In this document: in pieces, positions 1 to 10,898 of the stretch
How the letters are laid out: every line of letters starts with the position of its first letter
Position numbering within the stretch: position 1 is the stretch's first letter
Translations under genes and position numbers: made by a program
The notes under the pieces: generated by a model
The model's database searches: none
Seen by the model: only the letters and a program-made list of their open reading frames with translations
Told to the model about the DNA's origin: nothing
Source: Clitopilus passeckerianus
Taxonomy: Eukaryota > Basidiomycota > Agaricomycetes > Agaricales > Entolomataceae
Direction: 5' to 3'
Length of the DNA: 64,000 bases
Assembly (NCBI GenBank): GCA_944990035.1
Contig: CALYLX010000114.1
Span: 278,694-342,693, forward strand

Positions 1-3000
1 TTAGGTATGATAGTAAATGTGGCGTTTTTTAGACAGTCGGAATCTTTAGAGTTTACGCTCAGCTTAGAGGGGGCCGTGTAGAATTGTACACGCGTTGCTG
101 TAAGTACCACGACCCCTCTACGCCGCAGTGGCGAAACACACTCCCGTCGTTGCCCTTATTTCCTCCGGTTTCTCGAACAATTGAGAGGCAAATCCATCCA
201 AGACCCTTAGCATTTCGAGTCATTTTATTTCCAATATCTATCGCCAAGGTACAACGATGTCAGTGCCGCTGCATTACATCCAGATCACTCTTTGCCTCGC
301 GTGGCCGACCCTGGATCCAACAACCAACCTGGAAAAGCCTCCTCCTGAGTCCTGACTACTCCTTCGCTGCGCCACCGGGGTCAAAGTTTCAGAGAATAAA
401 TTATTAAATACCGTTGCTTTGCACCCTGCACGATCTGCACTCTGAAACACGGTTAACTTGATTCCTCAAATTTCGATTGGAGCAGGATAGCTTGATTTGA
501 ACAGAATTCGGAATACGGTGATTCTTCGGTGCCTTCAACGTAATGCGGGCTTTCGTGGAACAGAACGAACTCCTGAGGGAATAGAAAAAACGGTGGGTCG
601 AGGCTGAGTTCCGCGTGGGGGGTTTATTTTTTGAGACACAGCTCTGGCCAGAACATCAAAGGGTCCACGGAGGTAGTACCAAGTACCCACGAGGATTGCC
701 CAACGCCGAATTTCTTATCTCGCTCATCTCCAGACCAAAGCAGCCCCAAGGTACGGCGTAGAGACCGGATTTGGAAGGAGTTTGATATGCGAAAGGGTGC
801 CGCCATCAGCAAATTTCGGCTGGATTTTTCGATTTTCGTCCGAGTTTGTGAGGGTGATGGCCGTGAGGTTTGGGCCATTTGGAGAGGTGATGGCGACTCT
901 GTGCTTGAGGCTGCCTTTTTGGGCGTCTCACGTTCGGCACACAACGTCAGAGCAGGGAGGGGAGCATAACTGCGTACATCGTGCGCTGAGGGCGTACAGC
1001 TGTAGGCACTGGGATAACGTTGGGAGAATATGTCCTGTGAATTTAATTAAGGAAACCGATCTTAGATCCAGGTAGTCATCATCGCAGGGGAAAGCGAGCA
1101 GACACGTCAGAACCTGCAAGTCTCCTAGGTAGCTCAGGGTCGTTGAAGATTTCGTTTGTCGTCTATCGTCTCTACGACTCTCTTGGGGTGCAAATCTAGA
1201 TTCTAGTCCCACTCGTGTCTTTAGAGTACAAAAAACCAGCGAATTAGCACCTCGATCCACTCCCATATCACATCGTGGTGAGCTTAGTGGTGTACGGTGA
1301 CCCACTGGAAATTTGCTTCCGTTGCACCGCAGGCCGAGCTCGTATCCTCAGGTCCTGTGAGACCGCTGTGGGGACCTTGGTTATCTGACCAATCCCCAAA
1401 TCATCTCTCGACTGAGGGTACACTGGGATCGGGGAGATGAGTTTGTGAGAGGGGAAACCAAGCCATCAAATCCGTTCAAACCGTGCGATCGCTTAGCTGG
1501 CTTAGCGGCTTAGCGAATGCGGTCTTGCCTGCCTTCGGTTCCGGGACATGTAAGTACATATCGGCCAGTCCCGTTTTGATATATTTCGATATTTCTGGAA
1601 TTTCGTTAGCGTAGGCGATGAAGATCATTTCACGTTACGACGCGTTACGCCACCTTTTTCCGTTGGCGAATAAGTATGTCCTCTGGCTGCCGGACACGTT
1701 CGAACAAGGAATCGACAGTAGGCACACACTGACATTTTACGAGAGGTTGAAGGTTCTTTGCCGCAGTCTGTCCTCTCATGTATTAATAACGCTACGGAAT
1801 GACATCCTTCCTTCTATTAATAACGGGTTCTAACGAACGCCGACTATTTTGGAGTGAGGAATGACAGGTATTCTGGAGTGCCAGCTCGAATGTTCGAGAG
1901 AAGAAGAAGATTTGCAATATTTTTGACACATTTGACAGTGTGAATGCTGGCCATGGAGCGGAGACACGGGGCTATTATGGCGATTCTATGTTGACAGCGG
2001 CTTGAGTGGTGGGCGAGGTATGCCCAGAGATGTACAAGAACGGACCAGGATTGTAGGAAGGTGACATGATTCGCTTGGAAAGCGGTTATTTGTGTTATTG
2101 AGTGAGAACAAGCTCGGTGAACTGGAGTACAAGGGATAGTCATGGTGATCGCTAGATTGATACTACATTCATGAGAGTCCACTACGACTGGATTCACAAT
2201 AGAAGTCGATTCAGGAGAAAACGTCGACTTGTGTGTAGAAGAGAATGCAGAGAGTGGTGTACAATAACGCATCGATCCCGCTTGATGATAAACCTTGTTC
2301 GACAGCGCCGTTAGAAGACCCACTCATCCAAACGTGATCTGATCATTCACGTCTATTTGTAGGCTGCCGAGGCCACGAACCATGCTCCTCGTAAGTACGG
2401 CGGCGAAAGATGCCAGAAACCTCGGGGTAAGTGCTAACATTACTGATTGCCAAGGTTGCCGCCAGAGGAGACTTTAAGCTCTTTAGACATGGCGAGGGGT
2501 AGATTGTAGTATCAAGGGAAAATAAAATTCACAACCGGTTTCTAAGAAGGTGTGTGTGTGTGGGTATTGGAAGACGGAGCCATCATCCAGCGCGTAATTG
2601 CGCGTATGGTGTTCTGGGCATCGCGTCATCAGGATTCGAGAAGCTCGCCGCTTTGTCTATAGGGTGCGAGAACGGAGAGCCAGAGTCTACGAGCAACGAA
2701 CTGAATTGCAGCGTGTATACAACGATGAGGATAAGCATTCAAGCTTTCCAGAAGGTTCGGCAGCCATTCAACCATGCGTAAAGGCAATACGCGTAGGTTG
2801 CCGTCGAGAATACAGATTAACATTCGAATAATTGGGAATTTCCAGGGATTATGGACGCAGTGGGAAACGATCAGGAATTCTTTCATCAGGGCCAACAAAT
2901 CAGCCGCCCAATGCGGATCTGCCCCGATGGAAGATTCTTACCGAAAAGGAAACAACACGTGCCCTGAACCAATCGGAGGTGCGAGGACTGGGTTCAAGTT

Positions 3001-3130
3001 ATATAGCCGTGCCAACTCCCTTTCCAACGTCGTCCCTTTCAACCCCACGCCGTCCTTTTTACCCTTCCCTCGTCGTCTTCTACCGTGACGAAGAGGTCTT
3101 TCGTGGCGCTGCGACAACTTATACTTCAAA
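1..3130. other. left flank without a supportable gene
   Basis: Both strands contain only short open frames that lack a convincing start, splice context or recognisable protein pattern. Around 2383-2510 there is a short start-plus-donor followed by an acceptor and a short open exon, and 2640-2800 on the plus strand encodes an Arg/Glu-rich stretch that looks more like protein than random sequence. These pieces could belong to an unresolved multi-exon plus-strand gene or to a decayed one, but I could not chain them in phase. Confidence 0.5.
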
Positions 3131-5118
3131 ATGCTGGATTCAAGGACGTTTAGGCGACTGTTTAGAAGCGTGATACACCCCCGGAAAAGTAAACGGTAAG
3201 TTATAACTCGGGTTCGGTTGTTTTTCGTGTCAATGGCTCTGGGCGAGATGTGGTGAACGTTGGGGAGTGGCTTGCGTTGTTGTGAATGTTATGAAGGCTG
3301 GATGTCGAGAATTGGGCAGTGGAGACGATGCCAGGCTGGATGCCAGCGACGGAGAGGCAGTGTGGGGAAGCAACCGAGCCGAGAGCCTTTGGCGCCCACA
3401 TACACTTCCAGCTCACCGAGTAAATCATTAACAATCCTTTATTCAGGTCTCCTTCCCTCTGTTCAAGAGCCTCCTCTTGGGAAGATGAATGCCGTGTTCC
3501 TCTACCAGACCTCCCTGCGGAGATATGGCTCCATATCCTACGATACGCTACCTACACCAACCCTCCCATCGATGCCAGTTCCTCCGAAGCGGTCTCCTTC
3601 CTCTCTGTCGCCCACTCGCGATCCTCCCTCGCACAACGTCTCTCACATTATCGGAAATCTCAACGAAGAAAGGCGACACTAGCAAGCGTGTGCAAAGCCT
3701 TTAACGACATCATGCAAGAGGTCCTCTGGGAGTCAATATGGATATCCCGGAGCCGCGAGGCCACCATACTGGCACGCAAACTCGAGCTCGAGGGAAACCC
3801 ACTCAAAGGCCACGGCCGCTTCATCCGCCGCCTCCAGATCGAGACACCTTCTCTGGAGAAGTGCTCGCCAGAGGACATCCGAATCATCCTCGACAATTGT
3901 CCCCGCCTTATTGTCTTCTCCGACTACCGGTCCGTCCGTCGCGTCCCAGCGGAGGACTGCGACGAGTCACTATCTACCCCTGAAAAGCTCTTCGAGGCAC
4001 TCACACACCCTGACAACAGCATCCAGCGGTTGTCCTGGACCAACTATGATGATTTTAGTATTCATCTCCGTCTCTCCCCGATGTTCCAGACTGTCGCTAA
4101 GCAGTTGTCATTCCTCGAGTTGAACTTCTGCTTCCCGGAATGTTATTCGCGTCCCCTTCCTGATGAGGAGATCCTCACCCTCCACCTCCCCGCCCTCCGT
4201 TCCCTCAAGTGCACACTCGACAACTCCACCCTCGCCGTTCTAGCGCAATGGACGATGCCCCTTCTAGAAAACCTCTCCATCCTCTCCGCGGATTTCTCAT
4301 ATTGGTCAAGCGGCTTCGCGGATTTCTTCCTAGCCCACGGCGAGCAAGTCAAGATGCTCGAACTCGTGCACTCCTCCACCATGGTGGAAGAACACTCCGT
4401 CAACATGCGCGACAAGAAACCCATCCCCCTCGCCGAGTGGTGTCCCAACCTCAAATCCTTCATCTGCAGCGCCGACGCAGAGTGGGACTGGTCCAACCCG
4501 AATTGGATAGCACCACACGTCCTTCTCCCCGCTCACCACACAGTCGAGTTCATCGGTATACGGGATATTCATCGGAGACTTATTGGGGATATGGATGCGC
4601 TAGGGCATAAACACCCCGCCGTGTTCTTCCGCCTTCAGACGCAAGTCCGCAGTTTACTCAATAGGGAAGCGTTCCCTTGTTTGAGGTACCTGAGGGATAT
4701 GAGCTGGGAATCGGATATCCTACGTCGTGGTGGAGGGTGCTTCGCCCAGCCGCCGCCTCCGCCTCCTCCCAAGGTTACTAGGGGACCATATGGGTTCAAG
4801 AGGCCTGCGAAGACGTTGCTTCCTCATTATGCCGTACCTTCACCAACGACGTACCTTCTCTCCTCATCATCGGGGTCGGGGTCTAGGGACAGGGAGCAGG
4901 AAGAAGACAAGCCGCACGAGCTCACACCGCAGACGCAGCGGCTTCTGGACTTCTGGAAGATGGTCAACAAGCATTGTGGAGAGTCTGGGGTGTGGTTGGA
5001 GGATTTTAGGGGGTATAATATCCGGTTTAAGGATTTGTTGAGGGTGGAAGCGGGCGTGATGCCGGCTATTCAGGAGGAGCTTGAGTTGGATATGCTTGGG
5101 TGTGCGCCTTGTTGGTGA
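3131..5118 (+). CDS. F-box protein with LRR-like C-terminal region
   Basis: Model: exons 3131-3195 and 3447-5118, 578 aa. The long second frame begins upstream of any usable ATG, with a phase-matched acceptor at 3446. The only short first exon that fits (start, GTAAGT donor, phase 2) lies at 3131, giving a 251-nt intron, which is long for this locus. An F-box sits at about residues 40-85 (LPDLPAEIWLHIL core). After it come leucine-spaced segments typical of fungal F-box/LRR proteins, then a run of seven prolines and a Ser-rich stretch near residue 440-500. The family acts as a substrate receptor in SCF ubiquitin ligases through Skp1 binding; that role is inferred from the domain only. The downstream F-box genes at 26-29 kb are distant relatives. 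The first exon is the least certain part. Confidence 0.75.
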
Positions 5119-5690
5119 TCCTCATTTTCATCATCTTTGGACATTTTTCTATGTGTTACTTTTCATTGCGCCTACCTACTTGTACATACCCTTTTCCTTT
5201 CACTTCTGTCATGTACACTTCTGGGGCTACCTTGTTATCGTGTTTTTGGGTTTCGTACATATTGCATCGCGTCATCATCATCATCATTACTACCAACATG
5301 CATTCACCAACTTATATACATTTCACACATTCATTCAGTACCTGATGCTACCTATGTTTATACCTCCAGGTTTCCGCATCGTTGCCATCTATGTACATCC
5401 TTCCGCGCCGCATCATCTTCATTCATGACTTCATCCTTCAATACCTGTGCTCGCTGTTGTGGCACATCTGGATACACATCATTTTTTCACTGCACATAGT
5501 TTTTCCTGTTGATATCGCATCCTCGTATTCGTGATACCTTGAATGTTATCATGCACAAAAATACACTATTGCTCAAGCAACTCTTGCACGTCATGTTCTG
5601 AGATATGTTTGAACCAACAATTCATTGTTCAGCAACGAGGACAGCACAAGCAGCACCAGTAGAAGTACAACAGCTGGATATTCCAGAGAT

Positions 5691-7076
5691 TTACGAAGTC
5701 ATATACAGATCATAATGCTGCGGCCTCTCATCCGTATCATGCAACGCCCACGGACTATTCCTCTGCGCCCTCAACCACGACACCTGCGACCTCAACTGCT
5801 CCAGCACCCTTGACATCCCAGGCCGATACCGAATCTCATGCATCATCTCCTCCAGCTGCCTTACTCTTGCGTTCAACTGCAGCTGCCTATCCGTCGGACC
5901 TGCGTGTGCAGGCGTGAACCCGTGCGCTAGGGGTGCAGCGGAGGGAGCAGCTGGGTCCCGGCGACTTAGACGTTGGAAGGAGAATCGGGGGATTCGAGGG
6001 CTACGTTCTCCTCCTTCTGCGAGGGTGGAGGTGAGGTGGGAGACGCCGGTGGGGCGGGCTTGCACCATGAGGTCGCGGTGGAAGGTGAACCGCTTGTTGG
6101 ATTCTTTGCATGCGCGGCGGCGCCGGATGAGGAGGATTGTGCCGAGGACTAGGAGGGCGAAGACGACGATTCCGCCGATTACGGCCCCTGCGATAGCTGC
6201 TGCGTTGATCTTTGGAGGAGGCTTTGAGGATGCAGAGGAGGGTGTCTGGGAGGGTGAGCTGAGTGCGTGGGGTGGGGTTAGTAAAAACGGGGATGTCGGT
6301 AATGAAGGGGAGCTTACACAGTTGGGCCGGTTCTAGAAGGTCGTGTAAGCATTCTACACACGTTAGGAAGGTAAGGCTCGAACTTACGAGGAGGAAGAAC
6401 TGGTGGTCGCCGTGGCTGTTGAGCCTGTTGCAGGGAGGGTCGCGGAAGACATGCCCTCCGAGGCCGAAGTTGACGTCGGGTCAGCTGGGTCCCTAGATGA
6501 AATGGAAATGTCAAGCTTTCACCCCATACAATGGAGCAAAAGCTTACGATGAATTGGGAACTTCACCAAATGGCCGTACATTGATGTGGTTTGGGGTTTC
6601 GGCGAGAGGCTGCTGGCTTTCTCTAGGAATCAACGCATTAGCAAGCCCATTCATAACCTCAAGCTATGAGCCCACATACTCGAAATCAAATGCGCGAATA
6701 GTGAAATCCCTGTGCTTGATTTGAGCAAAGGAAGGATACCGAGACTGGAACCACGAACCCTGTCTCGTCGAAATTGACGGTGATATGACCAGTCGTCTGC
6801 CCTCTGTCGGCTTCCACATGCGCAATGAACCCGTAGTCCTCCCCGTCCAAGAACTTGTGGAGATCGAAGATCCTGGTATCTCCACGGTCCCTCTTCCAGA
6901 CTACGTCCAATGGCGTGCCGAGGACTGCATTGCTGCTGACTTTCAGGGTGACGACGGCGAGGACAGAGTTGAAAAGAATGAGAGAGCTAAGACTGAGTGA
7001 TTTCGTAGAGAATTAGCAAATTTTCACCTCATATGAAGCTAGAAGAAGCTTACAAGCCGGAGCGAATCCATAACAT
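5691..7076 (-). CDS. single-pass membrane protein with Ser/Thr-rich stalk
   Basis: Model (minus strand): exons 7054-7076, 6759-6992, 6676-6709, 6548-6612, 6388-6492, 5691-6258; 342 aa, all junctions in phase. Residues 1-22 form a signal peptide. A beta-rich extracellular part (VWKRD, FTIRAFD) is followed by a Ser/Thr-rich stalk at about 125-165, a transmembrane helix at 174-197 (AIAGAVIGGIVVFALL) and an RRRR stop-transfer signal. The cytosolic tail contains FHRDLM and ends with a coiled-coil-like segment (RQLEEMMHEIRYRPGM). This layout is a common, functionally unassigned family in Agaricomycetes, probably at the cell surface. Two splice choices are uncertain: the non-consensus donor at 6758, and the 129-nt intron 6259-6387, which could hide a 36-nt exon because an in-phase internal acceptor/donor pair exists. 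Confidence 0.75.
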
Positions 7077-7736
7077 GGCAAAATGCGAAATATATTGAAC
7101 AAGAAAAAGCCTCGCCGTCCGAGAGTTTGAATAGAGAAAAGAAGGGATGCGTCCAGCGCTATCCTAAGCACCTCTGGTGGAAGAAGGAAAGGTAAATCAC
7201 AGAGCAGGAACCAGCTGCTTGTGGTAGAAAGTCAAGACGCGAGTGCAGATGGATGTTCCATCAGACGACAAGAAGTGTGGCTGTGGGTCCCCCGACTTTT
7301 GATCATGCCGACGTCTCTAAGGGGACGGTCCGGTAAACCGGCTCAGGACGGATTCCATTCACGATTACGAGGGGAACTCAAGGTCCCCGCTCTTCGGTAG
7401 GGACTTGTGAGAGAAAAGTGGGGAGGACTTTCGCCCAGAGGCACACTGCGGATTATAATACAAAATCAAGACCTGCATTGATTAAACGAGTGACGATGAA
7501 CACGAAGTGATGGACTATTTATGCAAAATATGTGATACGTGTTTGAGGATAGCTATCTATGTAAACTGCGTGACACAGTGAGTCTATAGGGTATAACAAG
7601 CCATTACAAGGAATCAACGCACCGAAAGACGCGTGCGGACACCCCAGGTAGAGTAAGTAGAATATTAACAAATGTTCTCGATCGATTTAAATTGTCTCTT
7701 GGGGGGGAACATGCATAAACCGCGTGTGGGTAATAC
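7077..7736. other. intergenic region between two minus-strand genes
   Basis: This stretch contains the promoter and 5' leader of the membrane-protein gene to its left and the 3' region of the Tyr/Pro-rich gene to its right. I see no open frame with coding character, no repeat and no RNA gene. Confidence 0.5.
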
Positions 7737-8564
7737 CTAACGGCTCCGCCCACTTTTACTACGTTTGTCCTTGAAGATCTTCTGATAGAAGAGGGGCTTT
7801 GCATTTTGATCTTGCTTGGCCGAGGACAGATAGTAATTTGACGAGCCGTCGTATGTTGCTGGCGCAGATGTTAGGGGATATATTGTCGGTGGAGGTGGGG
7901 AGGCGTAGGGTGATGAATTCATGGGTTGCTCGGTGTTGGGTGCATATATTGGATATGTACTTGGGGGTGCAGTATATGGCGATCGGTATCCAGCAGGAGG
8001 CATAGAATAAATATTCCCTGGGGGAAAGTATGAACCAGCCTGCGAGAAAAAGAAACGTCCATCAGCCACTGCGGAATATGAAACGAATCGCTGGACACCT
8101 ACTGTACTCTGTGCTGAGTTCCCTGGTGAAGTCACTTGTCCCGTCATTGGGTTGTACGCGTAGGGGTAGCCTTGGTTTGGGGGACTTGTGGGTGGCGACT
8201 GGAGGTATATGGGTTGTTGACCGTACGATGCGGTCGGTTGACGATGTGTCTTCGGCCGCCTGGGCGTAGGCTGGTGGACAGGCAGTTGCTTAAGGCCCAT
8301 CACGGGCATGGGTCCTGGCGATAGAGGGTGTCGGGCGTAAGCATCCTCTGAGGATGTGGGAGAGCCAGTCGGCGACCCGTATGGACGATGTCGACTGTCG
8401 TACTCAGGCTGTCTGTGCGACGACCAACCTGGATTCACCAACTGGCAGGCTTCAGGCCCGAACTCTCCCCGATGGTTCTCTGTCTGGTCCACCCATCGTG
8501 CTATTCGTGCTTGTGTGCGCAGGTGTTGCTCGTAGGCTTCTGGTGAGAAGTCGTATTCTGTCAT
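7737..8564 (-). CDS. Tyr/Pro/Ser-rich protein of unknown function
   Basis: A single uninterrupted frame of 275 aa starts at an ATG in good context (taccATGac) and ends at TAG. The N-terminus (DFSPEAYEQHL, then RIARWVDQTE) is ordered and charged; the rest is low complexity, rich in Pro, Ser, Tyr, Gly and Gln, with repeated SPP and YxxP motifs. The tail is basic (KDKRSKSGRSR). I recall a similar N-terminal pattern in uncharacterised Agaricomycete proteins, but no function is known to me. The composition suggests a largely disordered protein, perhaps a scaffold or condensate-forming protein; that is inference. It is unusual here in having no intron. Confidence 0.75.
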   Translation of the reverse strand: MTEYDFSPEAYEQHLRTQARIARWVDQTENHRGEFGPEACQLVNPGWSSHRQPEYDSRHRPYGSPTGSPTSSEDAYARHPLSPGPMPVMGLKQLPVHQPTPRRPKTHRQPTASYGQQPIYLQSPPTSPPNQGYPYAYNPMTGQVTSPGNSAQSTVGVQRFVSYSAVADGRFFFSQAGSYFPPGNIYSMPPAGYRSPYTAPPSTYPIYAPNTEQPMNSSPYASPPPPTIYPLTSAPATYDGSSNYYLSSAKQDQNAKPLFYQKIFKDKRSKSGRSR

Positions 8565-10195
8565 GGTAGAGACTGGTTGAGTCCAGGGAACGACCTAAGG
8601 TGGCACTTGAAGGCCAAAAACGTGTGCGGCAGGGACGACGGAGGAATGGGAGAAGAACCCCAGCAGGAGCACCGAAGCGAGGTTGAAATAGGGCAAGAAG
8701 AGGGAGTGACAGGAATGTGTCGTCCGCGAGCAGTGCAGATGATTTAATGTCGGCTTATCCAACCGGGAACGGTAGCTGTGTCAAACAGCCACGGGAGATG
8801 ACAGTAAATGACTGCGATCGAAAAGAGGTGGGAAGGAAAGCTGATTGAGCGTCAAGCTCTTTGCTTTGAGAGGCCTGTCAAAAGGCAAGAGAGAATTGTT
8901 GGTCCAGGTTTGCCGTCCCCACACGAGGCCGAATACGGAAGAATTGCACGACATGCTGCAAGGGACCACCCTAAAGGGGAAACAATGACGCCTGATTATC
9001 ACGGAAACAGATGAGTCGGTGAAAGTCAGGACGAGGATTCAGCAAACCACATATCTCTCATGTCAGCTCCAAGGCACTGCAGACACAGTAATACATCCAG
9101 CGCAGTGAGTCAGCTCTTCGTGCTAGGTCTCTTCAGAGATGAGCTTGCAGAGCAAAGGATGAGTCGTCCATTTGATGTGATCGATGCAGCAGCACCCTGC
9201 ATGATGGAGTTAGGTAACGTGCCATCCACACAAGAAACTGTGTTGGCGCCTCAACGTTCATCACCCCAACAGCTTTTTGTCCTTTTGTCAGGTGTTCTAA
9301 TTGTTCCTCGACCAACTTGAATTGTACCTCGGAATATGAATAGGCTGCATTAATCTCGTTGAGGACTCTGTAGAACTGCCGACCTAAGGCTCAGCTCGAT
9401 GGAACTGCGGATATAACAGCACAGCCTATTGCAATGCCGGTTCCCGTTCATCTAATTCTCGGGAAGGAATCTATCCCATGACGAGGGCGTCCTAGGGTTC
9501 TGGGGACTCTCTCGAACGGGATACCCTGCTCCAGCCTCGTTCCGTGGCGCCCTGCGTAGCCTATCCGAACAGCTGGGCAGCGACATCCCGTATGGATGTC
9601 CAGATCCCTGACATCTGTACGTCAAAATCGAGGCAAAACGACGGCGGATTGTTTCAACGATGCGGCGGCGATCCTCATGGCATCGGCCAAATCGAGTCAA
9701 TGGGTGCGCGAGCCAATCACAGAATAGTTTAGGTTTATGCCGGATCGCTCACCAGAGCGCTGTGCGTGCTCATACACGGGCTGTGGCGGTCCTCATTGGA
9801 CATTGTCGTGCGCCTTGGGCGTGGGTGGCGCTGTAGATCTGCGGGCGGCGGGCGGAGTGCCTTGATCCTCGTCATGTATATGTTTGAACGCTGCTAACAT
9901 AGTGTACTCAAAGATAGAACGACCGATTAATACCATCTCGGCGAACCTTTTCGATCCAATGAACGATGTTACATGTCATCAACCAAAATATATACAGTAA
10001 TTTACACTTACGAAGATATATATGAAGCACATGAATGGCTGAGCGACACTGAGCACTTCGCCCTGTATAATTAGATCCCAAAGACCGAAATTGATTACAA
10101 TCTATCTTAATACCAGAATCCGGATACTTCCCGTCACAAATTCTGGTGGAACACACTTTCTAGTAGATCGCAAGCTCTAAAGAAGTTTCTAGGTC
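8565..10195. other. intergenic region, nothing supportable
   Basis: The region upstream of the Tyr/Pro-rich gene holds only short antisense-type open frames. I found no domain, RNA gene or clear repeat. Confidence 0.5.
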
Positions 10196-10690
10196 TTGGG
10201 TTCCACCGACGAGATCGCAGAGAACGTCTTTATCACGCGATCGTCCCACCACAGAGTAGGACGCAAGGAAGAACGAACGCATCTCCTCAGCCACCCGCTC
10301 GTCCGGCGCTGTGGAGCATGTACGACGTCTGGCATCTGCCTAATTTCGTCAGTCGATATGCACGTGGAGTCTCCTGGAATAACTTCGCGTGGTAAATGGG
10401 GCCTGTGTTGAGGATTTGGTGCTAGACCTAGGTTTCTCGAGTTCCTCTTCGGAGAGGAGATGATGGAGAAGCCCAGTACGACTACAGTCGGGTGCAGTGA
10501 GCTAGCCAGGATCGGGTATGTGGAGAACAACCCAACGCTCGATTGGCGCCTCACGGGAGAGGATGGCGAACACATGCCTGAATTTGAATTCATGACAGTT
10601 CAAGGTTAGTTCGTCCCAGCCGACCCAATGAGGCTCTCAGGAGAGTCTGCTGGCCTTGGAGTTCAAGAGCCGTTTGCTCCTCAATTTTAA
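10196..10690 (+). pseudogene. possible gene remnant or unrecognised small gene
   Basis: On the plus strand an exon-like segment follows a possible acceptor near 10190 and reads GSTDEIAENVFITRS. A second open segment at about 10430-10600 is rich in Glu and aromatic residues (TLDWRLTGEDGEHMPEFEF) and ends at a GTTAGT donor at 10601; an acceptor near 10640 joins in phase 1 to a short terminal exon ending at TAA near 10690. The first segment faintly resembles SnoaL/NTF2-like folds. No ATG and no complete chain could be established, so this is either a decayed gene or one I failed to resolve. Confidence 0.3.
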
Positions 10691-10898
10691 AATACTCAAT
10701 GCTCGGTTCACATCTGGAACGAACTTGATCCGTAATATATTCCAGATCTTAGGACGGAAGGCCAACTTTTGGCGGTTTGGTGGTTGGAGCGAGGCAGCGT
10801 TACGAGGGTAAGCAAAGAAAAGGCAAGAAGCTTGTGTCATAATACCACACTAAAATTGATACCCGTACATGTGTAGACGCCCTACAAGTGCAGCAGAT

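Noticed and set aside
1844..2323. Minus-strand open frame of 159 codons
   Set aside because: No recognisable motif, no splice partners and His/Ser-rich composition of random type.
5081..5499. Plus-strand open frames after the first F-box gene, rich in His, Phe and Tyr
   Set aside because: They lie in the pyrimidine-rich 3' flank, overlap each other in three frames and start inside the upstream gene.
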